A stretch of DNA of 64,000 bases from Chamaecrista fasciculata (taxonomy: Eukaryota; Streptophyta; Magnoliopsida; Fabales; Fabaceae): NCBI GenBank assembly GCA_003254925.1, contig QANZ01028759.1:1-64000 (forward strand), in the 5' to 3' direction. The position numbers were made by a program, and so were the translations under genes. Every line of letters starts with the position of its first letter. The first letter of the stretch is position 1. Positions 50,216 through 62,132 of the stretch are shown in pieces. The notes beneath the pieces are model-generated. The model did no database searches. It saw only the letters and a list, made by a program, of their open reading frames with translations, and had not been told where the DNA came from.

Positions 50216-50949
50216 GATTTAATTAAGGAGATGACATTGGTGCAATGGTTGAAATGCAAAAAGGTATGATTTTAAGAATTAAGGGAGGAATTTGGATTAG
50301 TGGTGGCGAGAGAGTGAAGCTTGAAGGCATTGAATGCCCAATAATGCCACTAATTCATAAAGCCAGCAATCAATATTGTAATTTTTCTTTTTTTGAGGAT
50401 AAACATAACGAACCTTTAGCTTAATTTTCAATTTATCACTCATGATAGGATTTCCAGAAACCTAAGCCATAGAAGCTTCGAGAAATTTTTACTCATCAGA
50501 ATCTGCGTAGTGAAAAGACAGAGAGCTAAGTTAGACGGAATCCGGCGTCGGAGATTACAAAGATTGCGGCGGAATCCGGTGGCGGTGGAGGTGAAAACGG
50601 CATCGGAAGGTGGCGGAGGTGCTTCTTCATCGTCATAGAGATTAAAATTTCAATTTAGCCAAAATTTCAATTTCAATCCTAAACATTTGGGAAAAATTTC
50701 AATTTCAATCCTAAACTATTTGGACAAAATAACAATTTGGCCCAATATTGAGGTAAATGACTATTTTGCTCATATGATGGGTGATTGATTGTATTAGAGT
50801 ATAGGTAATTATAAGTATATGTAGGGGTAGAAGTGTAATTGGGTGTGTTTGATTATAAAAAAATTAAGATTATAATTTAATTAGATAAAAAGCGGAAACA
50901 AACATGCTTATCACGAATATAATTAGAACCTAAACAAACTGGGCCTAAG

Positions 50950-51509
50950 ATACAGAGTGTAATATAATATTCTTTTTCTGGTATTGTGCAGTTTTCTGTT
51001 TAAGGAGTTTCTCTAATTAGTTTGGTTAAAATAAAATGTAAGGAGTCCTATTTAAACTTTTAAGTCATGTACAATTTATTTTCTTGAACTTTAAAATAAA
51101 TCCTATTTATGTTATTTTAAAGTTCAAGAAAAAAAAATTGATCCCATTTTGACGTATTAACTACGTTTGGCCTAAAACTTTTATTTGATCCCATTTTGTT
51201 ATATTTTCTGGTTAAATGAATTAACATTTTTTTTTGGCTATAATAACATAATATATTAAAGTCCATGCATGTAGGAAGATAATCCAAATGAAATAAGCAT
51301 CCCATGAAAAAGAAACAAGAAAAGCAGTCCTAGCGATTTAGAAAATGGAAGCAGTCCTAAACGATAGCGCCGAAGAGGAATAAGCTAAGGGAATCGACGA
51401 TGAGAGACGAACAGTAGTATAGAGAATGTGGCCTTAATATATAACATTTCTTCCACTCTAGGAAGCATGGACACTTCATTTTGAGGGCGTGTCGCCGTAT
51501 CAGACACGT
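50950..51509. other. AT-rich DNA downstream of the Harbinger-like element
   Basis: No gene is seen. It contains a 20-bp inverted repeat around 51112-51128 (TTTTAAAGTTCAAGAAA) and ends in the first 48 bases of a GTGTC foldback element (51462-51509), cut off by the single N at 51510. Confidence 0.5.
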
Positions 51510-51510
51510 N
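51510..51510. other. Single-N contig join
   Basis: One N separates DNA ending CAGACACGT from DNA starting CTTATATAATTT. Each side is found again on the other side of the join, which is what two overlapping contigs would give. Confidence 0.9.
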
Positions 51511-51733
51511 CTTATATAATTTTCCGTTAAATTTGAAAAAAAAAACGCATGTGAGAGGTATGTGCGCAGCTCTTTGACGTTTTAAACCATTTGAAACTCT
51601 AATAAGGCTTCATTTCCATCCATTTTCTTCACCTTTATCCATTCTCTTCTTCTGCGCAGCTTTAAGTCTAGAATCCCCAACTCTTTGGTCTTTATTTTCT
51701 CCATTTTCTTCATCTATTTCCTTAGACGACTTC

Positions 51734-52228
51734 ATGGCAACTGCTGCACATTCATCTTCAACTTCATCATCTTCATTTCGTGGTCGCAGGATTCGTTGTG
51801 GCTGTGGTGAGTATGTAGTCATGCGTTCATCTTGGAAACCTTGCTCTTTTGGAAGGCGATTTTGGACTTGCCCGAAGTATTAGGTGTGTAGAAATTTGTT
51901 ATTTGGTAGTTTGTTGTATTTCTGATTAAGTTAATGGTTTGTTCCATTTCAAGCTTTACAGTCTTATCTAATGCTGTTTTTTTGATTGGATTGATGAACC
52001 AACATGCCCACGCGGCCGTGAATTTGGACAAAAGGTTCAAGAAAAAATTGTCAAGTTTGAAGCTGAAATCAAGGAGTTGAAGACAAATGAAAGCATGATG
52101 AAGACAAATAAGAGGCAGAAAATTTAGTGCAAATGTTGTTAGGATCTTGGGTGTTTTTTCTGTTGATTACTCTCTTTGTACTTTGGGGAGCAAAGTTTGG
52201 AAGAAATGACAATTATTTGCCTTATTAG
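51734..52228 (+). pseudogene. Broken copy of the zf-GRF gene
   Basis: It corresponds to 48345-48839. Codon 50 at the splice donor is TAG instead of CAG. The second exon has an inserted base in CCCACGCGGCC and loses an A in GGCAGAAAATTTAG, giving frame shifts. If the two segments are alleles of one locus, this is a non-functional allele. Confidence 0.75.
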
Positions 52229-53305
52229 CAAATTAATGTATTTGCAATTAGATTATGTGTTTGGTTATGTTTATGGAAGTTTGTAAGAAATGATAATTTT
52301 TTGCCTTACCTTTATTAATGGAAATTTGTTATGTTTTTCAATCTTATTCTTGATTCTTGTTAAGTTTATGTGTTTACTGGAGATGTGGAAAGATTAGGAT
52401 GTGAAAAAGGGTCAAAAAATGTGAAAAAATGGTGGGGAAGAGTTGTGAACAAGCACAAAAAATGGAGATTGGTTGTAGTTGACAAAGAAGTTTGGTTCTT
52501 TGTTTTGAAAACATGAAAATGACCAAACTGACCACAATTTGTGCCATAATCAATAACCTGTGTGCACAATTCAAACATCCAAACATGCATCTATAAAATG
52601 CCATGAGTAATCATCCAAATATATTTAAAATTGATTGTCAATAGTCATAAACAACATAAGTACAATAACATCCATGAGTAACACAAGTAAACAAAATACA
52701 ATCAAAATATGAAGCTAATCTGTATTTCAAGCTTCAGCAAAACCACAGGTACCTAATGTGTAACTTTTAAAACCACAAGTACTGCTTTTTCTGTCAAAAT
52801 TTTAACGGAAAATTACACAAGTACTGCTTCTGTTTAACGACGAAACATACAGGTACCTAATGTGCAACTTTTGAAACCACACGTAACAAAAGTGAGATTA
52901 GGCCAAACTACAGGTACCTTTCCTGTATTTTACCCTAAATTATATAGGGATAGAAATGAAAGAAAAAGTTGAAAAAAAGTAAAATGTAATTTGATTATAA
53001 TCAAAGTGTGTTTGGATATGATTGTTGCTTAAAAAAAATCAAATTATGTCACTGTTTGCCTTGAAAAGCGTGAGATTATGATTATAATAATACGCAACTT
53101 TAGATGTGATTATTTTGTTTGGTCGATCGAACTCATTTTTGCCTACAAAATAGTAGACCGAAATGACTAAAATGTAGCAGGTTTTCAAATCAGGCCCGAC
53201 ATTCGGTGGAGTATCCACCGTTTAGCACAAAATGGGAGAGAAAATTAAAAAAAAATGACACAGAGCCAAAAAAAAAAAACTCAAATGTTCACGTCCTTCA
53301 ACCTT

Positions 53306-53562
53306 GTCAACACTTCCTTGCCTTCTTCCTCCGCGGAAATCTCCGATCACTCAACCACCGTCGTCACTACAACGTCGTATCCTCCGTCTGCAAGCGATTT
53401 CTCTCCATCATCAATGCCCTTCATTCCTCCCTCACCATTCTCAACTCTTCGATTCCCTTCCTCGCCACTTCCTTCGGTTTCCCGTCATCAATTCCATCTT
53501 TCTCAGTCACTTCCGCGGCAACACCAATTCCGTTCTTCGTCTAATTTCGAGATCTGGATGAT
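53306..53562 (+). pseudogene. Second copy of the F-box-like fragment
   Basis: It is apparently identical to 49960-50215, within the repeated segment. Confidence 0.4.
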
Positions 53563-54808
53563 GATTTAATTAAGGAGATGACATTGGTGCAATGGTTGAA
53601 ATGCAAAAAGGTATGATTTTAAGAATTAAGGGAGGAATTTGGATTAGTGGTGGCGAGAGAGTGAAGCTTGAAGGCATTGAATGCCCAATAATGCCACTAA
53701 TTCATAAAGCCAGCAATCAATATTGTAATTTTTCTTTTTTTGAGGATAAACATAACGAACCTTTAGCTTAATTTTCAATTTATCACTCATGATAGGATTT
53801 CCAGAAACCTAAGCCATAGAAGCTTCGAGAAATTTTTACTCATCAGAATCTGCGTAGTGAAAAGACAGAGAGCTAAGTTAGACGGAATCCGGCGTCGGAG
53901 ATTACAAAGATTGCGGCGGAATCCGGTGGCGGTGGAGGTGAAAACGGCATCGGAAGGTGGCGGAGGTGCTTCTTCATCGTCATAGAGATTAAAATTTCAA
54001 TTTAGCCAAAATTTCAATTTCAATCCTAAACATTTGGGAAAAATTTCAATTTCAATCCTAAACTATTTGGACAAAATAACAATTTGGCCCAATATTGAGG
54101 TAAATGACTATTTTGCTCATATGATGGGTGATTGATTGTATTAGAGTATAGGTAATTATAAGTATATGTAGGGGTAGAAGTGTAATTGGGTGTGTTTGAT
54201 TATAAAAAAATTAAGATTATAATTTAATTAGATAAAAAGCGGAAACAAACATGCTTATCACGAATATAATTAGAACCTAAACAAACTGGGCCTAAGATAC
54301 AGAGTGTAATATAATATTCTTTTTCTGGTATTGTGCAGTTTTCTGTTTAAGGAGTTTCTCTAATTAGTTTGGTTAAAATAAAATGTAAGGAGTCCTATTT
54401 AAACTTTTAAGTCATGTACAATTTATTTTCTTGAACTTTAAAATAAATCCTATTTATGTTATTTTAAAGTTCAAGAAAAAAAAATTGATCCCATTTTGAC
54501 GTATTAACTACGTTTGGCCTAAAACTTTTATTTGATCCCATTTTGTTATATTTTCTGGTTAAATGAATTAACATTTTTTTTTGGCTATAATAACATAATA
54601 TATTAAAGTCCATGCATGTAGGAAGATAATCCAAATGAAATAAGCATCCCATGAAAAAGAAACAAGAAAAGCAGTCCTAGCGATTTAGAAAATGGAAGCA
54701 GTCCTAAACGATAGCGCCGAAGAGGAATAAGCTAAGGGAATCGACGATGAGAGACGAACAGTAGTATAGAGAATGTGGCCTTAATATATAACATTTCTTC
54801 CACTCTAG

Positions 54809-55041
54809 GAAGCATGGACACTTCATTTTGAGGGCGTGTCGCCGTATCAGACACGTGTCAGTGTCCGACACCCGTACGACACCGACACGACACATATTCA
54901 TAAATTTTAGAATATAAATCAGTTTTTTGTAACTTTAATATGACATACAAGAGAAAATAATAATAGATATGACATATATTATGAATAAAAATTGTAATTT
55001 TTAAATTTTTCATTAAAAATTATGAATATTTAATTATTTAT
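54809..55041. mobile_element. GTGTC foldback element, copy cut by an N
   Basis: It matches 28111-28345 closely, starting GAAGCATGGACACTTCATTT, and is truncated at the single N at 55042. The right arm is missing, so that join also probably lost or skipped sequence. Confidence 0.75.
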
Positions 55042-55084
55042 NACTTCTTATAAAAGAATCTAATTTTGATCAAAGTATTATAAT

Positions 55085-55356
55085 GGTCAAAGTGTAAATT
55101 TGGTCCTATATCTTTTACTCGGTTCTCAATTTGGTTCTGTATCTTTTTTTGTTGTATTTTTTGTCTCAAATCTTTGCAAAAGGTTCCATTGTTAGTTTTA
55201 TCTAACTCAAATATACGAGACCAGTTCTGCACATGATCCAAATAAATGAGACCAAATTGCGACCTGACCCAAAGATATTAACCAAAAGTGCAACAAAAGA
55301 ATATAGGACCGAATTTAAAATTTAAAAAAAGATATGAGAACAAATACACTTTGGCC
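55085..55356. mobile_element. MULE-like miniature foldback element
   Basis: It begins GGTCAAAGTGTAAATTTGG and ends AATACACTTTGGCC, an imperfect inverted pair resembling the ends of the two Pack-MULEs (GGYCAAAG). The interior again uses GGTCC/GGACC phrases. It is non-coding and no clear 9-bp duplication is visible. Confidence 0.5.
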
Positions 55357-55359
55357 CAT

Positions 55360-56261
55360 TATTATTTTACATTTGCATACCTCAACATAAAAGGATTTTA
55401 GAGTTATGAAAACTGTTTGGTAGTAAAATCATAAAAGAACTTCTAATGAGTAAAATTTACAAAAAGAACAATTTTTACAAATGTCACTATGTCAGCTTCA
55501 ACTAAGCTTTAATTTTATTTTATTTATTAGATTATTAGATTTTACTTTTTTAAAAGAATACATCCAAAACTTATTTAATATATGAAAGTCCTTTTCTTTA
55601 TAATAAAATGCTTTTCTATTGAAAAAGCGCCCATCCGAACAAGTCAAAAACAAAAGAGCTACACATATTGAACTTCAGCATTTAAAGAACAAGGGAATGT
55701 GTAGAATATACAAATGAAAAAGAAAAAGATATGGAAAAACGAAAAGAAAAACAGAGTGATACTATGTAAAAACTAAAAGGTGAAGTCTTAAAACGAGGGA
55801 GGCATGGAGAGTGTAGAGAATGTGGTTATTATAATGAACAGAGCACTCCACCTCTTTGCTTGATACATATATATGCATATACGGTACGTGATGAAAGGAA
55901 TGGAACAATATGTATACAGACATATATATAAAGTAGGCTTCCATTGAAATGAAAGTTCTGTTTCAAAAAGATCCCCAAATATTAGAACTTCTTACAAGCA
56001 AACTGTCTTAATTTTGGCTAAAGGTTCCATTTCCACAGCCAAATGATCATAAGTCAGTGACAGCTGATTTTATGACAACAAAATAAATTAAACTAGACAA
56101 GTTGATATATGAAGATGATGATCGAGATGAAGCATTTACACATTAATTGGCAACACTACCATTTAAGAAGCACTTTGCATGCATGGCCTCTGTTAGGTGT
56201 TTGCATTTATGTGACCAACTAATTAATAATAATTAGAAGCAACTGATCATAATTATTAAAC
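55360..56261. other. 3' intergenic region of the SEPALLATA-like gene
   Basis: AT-rich, with no gene recognised. It includes the presumed 3' untranslated region of the minus-strand gene next to 56261. Confidence 0.5.
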
Positions 56262-56427
56262 TCAGAGCATCCATCCTGGAATGAAGCCATTCACTTGTTG
56301 GCCTTGACTTGTACCTCCCATCTGATCTGAAGCTACACCATTGTACCTGCGCATTCAGTACTGTATCAAAACCCACATTTTGCATGTTAATTAATTAGTT
56401 GTTAATTTATACAACAATTTCGCATTC

Positions 56428-56482
<55 letters not shown>

Positions 56483-59400
56483 CCATCTGCAATGTGGGAT
56501 TGCAGTCCAAAGGCTGGAAGAAGCCTTGTGAGTGAGTATTGTGTGCAGCATACGACATGCTTTGATCACCAGCTGCTTCCCATGATTGTCGATAGTGGTT
56601 TCTTGCATTAATTTCTTCCAGCTGCCAACAACATATAATGCATGTATAGCTAGTAATATATTAATTATATAATTAACAAGGCAAATTATGAATGAAGGTT
56701 TCATAATGTTTTCACCAAACACAGGGTAAATTATGGACTAATTATTTCAGGAAATGCATGGTAATGGAGGATGATAACTTGTTATAGGGTTTTCCTCTAT
56801 TTTATTTTCTTTACCATTGTTTTAGGGTGAATTAACCTAACAAATGTCAAAGAACTTTGTGATGGGATGATAAATTTGGAGGTTGAAGGTTCTTACCTTC
56901 ATAGTCAAAGATCTATTTGCATCTATCAGCAGCTGCTCCTGTATTCAAACAATTTCTTCGAAGTATTAAAAATTATGTAAAATAAAGCTGCTTCAGTATA
57001 ACATATACATTAAACCAAAAAAAAAACATAAAAAACTCACCTTATTTTGAAGTTCAGATAGCTGGTCCAGCATGAACTGGGTCTGCAAAAAGATGTTCCA
57101 CAAAATTCCAAATAAAAGCATCAGACACTGATGATTATTATTGAGATTTCGTCTTACATTACATCATTATTAGAAGTTAAAACTCTCAATGTCATCTGAT
57201 AAATCTAACTCTGTTAATTAAATTAACAGGAAAAAAAAAGTTGAAGAAAGAGTTAAACTTTAGGATAACATTAAGAATTTTGACAATACATAAACAGAAC
57301 TACTCATGCAAAATAGATTTTTTATAATACTTAAAACTTAAGTATTTCCATTCTTTTAATACGAGAAATGTGTATATATATATATAATGGTGTAAAGATT
57401 TGATCTTATTATTTAAGATTTGGGATATCTTATGTAATCTTTGAGTGACTTGTATTTTAATTAGTTACCATATATTTTGGGATAGAATCCTTGGTGACTA
57501 AGGAATTAGGGACTTTGGCCTATTGGGCTTAGGTTAAGTAATCCTTGTGTATCCAGGGTTTGAGATGCCTATAAATAGACTAGTAGCTAATGGTAGAAGC
57601 ATGACTTGAGAGGTAGACTAGTTCATCAGGTTATTGTATTCCCACATTCTATATAGTGAAATCCTTTGTTCTTGGCTGGATGTAGGTCACACTGACCGAA
57701 CCAGGGTAAATTGTCTTGTGTTCCTCTATTATTCTCTTTATTCCGCATTATCATACTTGTTTAGATCTGTGAATGGTTGTTGGGAGAAACTCTGAATCCT
57801 AACAAATGGAAAATTTTTGATCAATTATATATTAATGAAAATGAGTTGAAGGTAAATATTGAATTACCTTTGTGGACCTGACTTGCTTGAGAGATGAGTC
57901 CAGTTGTCGCTCCAGCTGCTCAAGCTCTTTGGTATTGAGTGGGCCCAAATCCTCTCCAAGAAGGTTTCTACAAAAACAAATTAACACAAATTAAATACCA
58001 TTGAAATAAATTCATCTGCTAGCATTATTAAAAGAAAATTTACTTTTTGATCCTTAAATTTATACTATGTCAACGATTCAGTCCCTAAATGATAAAAATA
58101 CATGACTCAGTCACTGGATAATCACAATCATTCACTATTAAATCTTTGATACGTTAATTGTCCTTTAATCAAGGGACACGAGTAATGCACCTTCACCTTA
58201 ATTATTGTGATTATTGTTTTTCTTAAATTTACAACTCATACTTAGAGTTTGAAGATGAGGGAGATCATAAAGAAGGAGATTAACTTTGGAGTTTGAAGAT
58301 GAGGGAGATCATAAAGAGGGAGATCATACTTAATTGATAAGGTTGTTTTTCTTAACTTTGGAGTATAATGTGGGTTTGATAGACTTTCCCAACCCTAATG
58401 GCGTCTTCAAATGAGTGGGTGTGAAGAAGGAATCAAAGGTGACATTTAGAAATGCAACATATATGTTTACCATTCACGTGACTAAATAAAGTCTTCAGAG
58501 ACTAATTAATTGACTTTTGTCATTATTGGAGGACTAAAATGTATATTTTCATCCTTCATAACTAAATCATAAAATGTGTACAAATTAAAGGGCCAAATGT
58601 TAATTTTTCTCTATTATTAATTAAACTTATTTCACGAATATCAGGCCCAAAAAAAAACTTGTTTCACGAATGCAAGAATTAAACAATTCATTATGATAAA
58701 CTAATTGTATTTAAGCCTGAATTAGATAAAGAAAAAGGAAAAAGTAGCCTACATCACACATTTTACAAAAAAATATTTTGATCAATCAAATTTACCTTTT
58801 TTTTTTTAGTTTAGTATATACTATATACTATATACTATATCATACAATATTTCTTCCCAAATATTTGATCTTTGCATATTCATATGTTATCAATTTTTGT
58901 CTTATTCATTTAATTTGTCTTGTATCACTTTTTCAGTAAGACATCATCATCAATTTTATTAAAAAAAATAAACAAAAGAACTAAACATAATAATAAATAA
59001 ATTTGTGAATGATTAATTTAAGAAGAGACATTTATATATATAGACCAGATTAATAATTTTTTTTTTTAAAAAAAGTTCATATGAAGAATATTTTAGTCTT
59101 TCTCTCTCTCTCTCTATATATAGGGGATTACCTCTGAGTCCTTTGGAGAGCTTCAAATCTGGATTTGAGCTTCAAGTACTCGCGGTAGCTATTCTGCTAC
59201 AAAGAGAGCAATCAGAAATGATTAAGAAATCGTATTGGCAATTAACACAGAATGCAAAAACAATTTTTTAGTTTATATTAGAATGTGAGTTTAGTTATAC
59301 ACACAAGAACATGCATGTAGATGTAATGTGTAGTAGCCTAGAAGCTGGAAGAAGAAATTGGGTGTAATATCAAACAGTGGCATTAACTGTAAAGTGACAA

Positions 59401-59508
59401 CTTTGAGAATAGGAAAATCATGAAGTCACCTCGAGCTCTTTCCCAGGCCTGCTCACTTCTACTGCACCATAGCTGCACTTTTGGTACCTTTCCAGCGTTT
59501 TCAGCATG
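56262..59508 (-). CDS. SEPALLATA1/2-type MADS-box protein, partial (exons 2-8; MADS exon not in window)
   Basis: Seven exons join in phase: 59508-59430, 59196-59132, 57967-57868, 57082-57041, 56938-56897, 56621-56482 and 56346-56262. Their lengths (79, 65, 100, 42, 42, 140 and 85 bp) are typical of SEP genes. They encode the I region starting [14 protein letters not shown], the K domain with [20 protein letters not shown], and a C-terminal region ending FIPGWML with the SEP motif [12 protein letters not shown]. The end FIPGWML fits SEP1/2 rather than SEP3. SEPALLATA proteins bridge floral MADS tetramers and are needed for petals, stamens, carpels and determinacy. The first exon (MADS domain) was not found between 59509 and 64000, so intron 1 is at least 4.5 kb and contains a Copia remnant. 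The gene is tail-to-tail with the FUL-like gene, the arrangement known for AP1/SEP pairs. Confidence 0.92.
56429..56480. repeat. (ATT)n microsatellite abutting the exon 7 splice donor
   Basis: About 17 ATT units. On the SEPALLATA strand they read TAA repeats that start within the donor itself (GGG|GTAATAATAAT at 56482/56481). Confidence 0.95.
57386..57809. mobile_element. Solo LTR in the SEPALLATA-like gene
   Basis: AATGG at 57386-57390 and 57805-57809 brackets a 414-bp sequence starting TGTAAAGATTTG and ending GAATCCTAACA. It has a TATA box (CCTATAAATAG) near 57568-57580 on the plus strand. The 5-bp duplication and TG...CA ends identify a solo LTR. It lies in the intron between 57868 and 57082, antisense to the gene. 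Confidence 0.88.
58235..58325. repeat. Short tandem duplication in a SEPALLATA intron
   Basis: GTTTGAAGATGAGGGAGATC occurs at about 58238 and again about 52 bp further on, with the following AAAGARGGAGAT repeated as well. Confidence 0.7.
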
Positions 59509-60656
59509 CTGATTCATTCATTCAACAACACACCCACACTATCAACCCAATATTCACATATATAAACACCAAACTTCACATATATATATATATGTACACA
59601 CAATTTTTAAAATTACATAATTAGGATCAAATATATATTTATATATTTTAACAATGAACAAAAATTATAAATATTAATAAAAGTTTTAAAAAATTATAAT
59701 ATCTATTATTTATATCGTTTTATATTTTGTTTTCTTTTAGAAAATAGTTTAAGTGAGTTGGGTTTGGGGTTCACCAAAGTCATGATACGCTTTCAAGCTT
59801 TATGAGCGTTTACAGAGATATTTATATACAGATTGTCTATCAACAAAACTCTCACATCAACAATGAAAATCGAACTCACGATCTCGTGAGTTATAAATCG
59901 ACTCTTTATCAATTTGACAACAGACGTCATATAGACAAGAGTACACAATAACACCCACAAAAAATGAAATTTTTGTACTTTAGAGCAAACACAAAGCCGA
60001 GAAGGAGGAGAAGACTACCCTTTCAAATTAAATATATATATATCATACAGATACAGTAGTACTACACGAATGTGAATCATCACATTGGAATAAGTTCCTG
60101 AAACATGTATGTTAGAACCGAATCTCACGACTGCCATCCATCACATCCTAGCTAGCTATATCAACCTTATCAACCTTTCAAAGCGTGTCAACATGAGATT
60201 ACAATAAACCAGTAATGCTTAGATATTAATTTATTGGAATGGAGAACAGACAAACGAGTCAAGATCTGCAATGTTGCTTAAAGTACAGATGTGAATGATT
60301 TGTTTGGAAATGAAGTGTTAGATTAGATGTATGTGTATGTATGGACTCAATCTATATAGTGACATGTACAGGGCACATGCATGTACGGTTCTTCTCTATG
60401 TTACATTGCTAAATCACCTACACACTATACTATACCAACATATCTGCTAGGACTATATATATACACAAAGTCACAAAGGCAATCCCTGGCTTCTAGCTAG
60501 CTACTTTAGCAAGCAATATCTTACATGCATGCCCTAGCATTTAATACAATTTAATTATTGAAGTACTCCTTTTAGATTATTTAATTCTCTTATATTGGGA
60601 ATTTAATATTTCTAGGGTTTCATTACACGACCCCACTTTACCATCATTTTTTACTC

Positions 60657-60837
60657 TTTTCGGTTATGTATATTTGATGTTTAAGGTAAATACCTAAACT
60701 ATTCGTATTAAATTACTCCTAGTTTCTCAATAGGGATAGAATGGTAAAAAAATGATTAATGTTCTCTTAAATTTGTAAAACATTAGATATTTTAGAATAA
60801 AGAAAGTTCTCCAGAAAAGCAACCAGAGGGAATACCA
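60657..60837. mobile_element. Degraded Stowaway-type MITE
   Basis: The sequence from TATTTGATGTTTAAGGTAAA to AGAAAGTTCTCCAGAAAAGC matches the complete copy at 30134-30407, with an internal deletion and worn ends. Confidence 0.6.
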
Positions 60838-61890
60838 TTTTACATATAACCGACCTTAAATGATCAGATTTTTAGTTAATTTAATTCCCTCTCAAATTTT
60901 AATTTGAAACCAGACAGTTTTTAGTAACACGTCAAGATTTTTGTAAATTTTGTCTAGTTTTCTGTACATCCTTCATGATTTGGTACTCTCTCTCCTATTT
61001 TTTTTCTGGTGAATAAAATTAGTAATTTTTTTGTAAGTTACCTCAAGGCATTTACCATAAGAGTGACTAATCATTCTGCTAATTTGCAGACACCTTGATA
61101 TAGATAGAGCAATTGGCACAAAAATTTAAGATTACTCCATGCCCAAAGTCAAAAAATTAAACTCTTGACATTTGATTAAGGGTAGACAATTTCCTACCAC
61201 TTAACTATACCTTGTAAGGTTTATGGACTTATATAAATATAATAAGATATTAAAATAAGTGTCTAATGCTATCATAATTAAGGATGACCCATATAGTTTA
61301 TAATGGGCCCAATAAGTTAATAATGGGCCCAATAAGTTAATAAAGTATGGGCTAATATGTGTGAATACTCTTGTTGAATCATTGAGATTCGTTTTGATTT
61401 TATAATGAAAGATTTATTTTTCAGTAAATTCTACCCGATCTGTTTTTGGTTTTCGATTTATTCCGATAAAAATTTTGGGTTTCGGTTTTCAGTGGATTTT
61501 ATGTGTTTTGGTTTTCCATATATGGGTTTCGGTTTATCTGTTTTTAATCTTCCTCTACAACTTGGGTTTCGGCAATACGATTTTGTCTTCTGAGTTTTTC
61601 GGTGTTCATCTCTTTTGCGTCTTGGCATGCTTTCACATATATAAGGATGCTATATTTGCATTGGTGATTAAAGTCTATATATATTATTATATGCTTTTGG
61701 GACATGTGCCTCATTATTTGATATATATGTGATTCATCAAGACTTGAGAAAAGGAAGAATCTTGGATATCATGGTTTTTGTTTGGATATGGTTATTTGAA
61801 GTCAGTGATCACTGACTCACTGTGCGATTCATGTTACTTGGGATTATTGTACGCATGAGACTTTGGGTTTGGTTTTGGTTTTGACTCAAT

Positions 61891-61922
<32 letters not shown>

Positions 61923-62132
61923 GATTTTTGGCTTTCATGTGCGATTTGCTTCAGAGCTCCAGTATTATTTAATTTTTTTTCCGGTTTTGGTTTGGCTTCA
62001 GTTTGGTGTATATATATATATTATTTGAATGTTGTTGAAACATAAGGCTATATACATATATATTTGATGCAACACACATGGTTTCATTATGAGATGTGTT
62101 GTAACGATATATAATTGTAGCATGTAACTAAG

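Larger units (their letters stand above)
47850..50948. mobile_element. Harbinger/Tourist-like element carrying an F-box-like fragment, interrupted by a MULE
   Basis: TAA duplications (47850-47852 and 50946-50948) flank ends GGCTCTGTTCGTTTGCGCTT and, at the right, GAACCTAAACAAACTGGGCC, which are imperfect inverted repeats. A 3-bp TWA target and a GGCC/GGGCC start fit PIF/Harbinger MITE-like elements. The MULE at 48009-49588 sits inside it, leaving about 1.5 kb of original element. A truncated relative is at 40652. The superfamily call is tentative. Confidence 0.6.
51511..54856. repeat. Second copy of the 48123-51509 segment (probable unmerged overlap)
   Basis: This 3346-bp segment repeats 48123-51509 (3387 bp) in the same orientation. 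It includes the MULE lacking its left end (to 52935), the end of the Harbinger-like element (to 54292), the F-box fragment and the start of the GTGTC element. The left half differs by scattered substitutions and small indels, including absence of the 46-bp duplication. The right half, from about 53280, appears identical. The copies begin and end exactly at the N at 51510. Confidence 0.95.

Noticed and set aside
49884..50222. 112-codon Ser/Pro-rich open frame, also present at 53255-53569
   Set aside because: The F-box-like signal is in another frame of the same DNA. The Ser/Pro-rich frame has no recognisable motif and starts in an A-rich tract.
56399..56722. Open frames across the (ATT)n repeat at 56399-56611 and 56402-56722
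   Set aside because: They read through a microsatellite and a SEPALLATA exon plus intron; the correct structure is exon 7 at 56621-56482.
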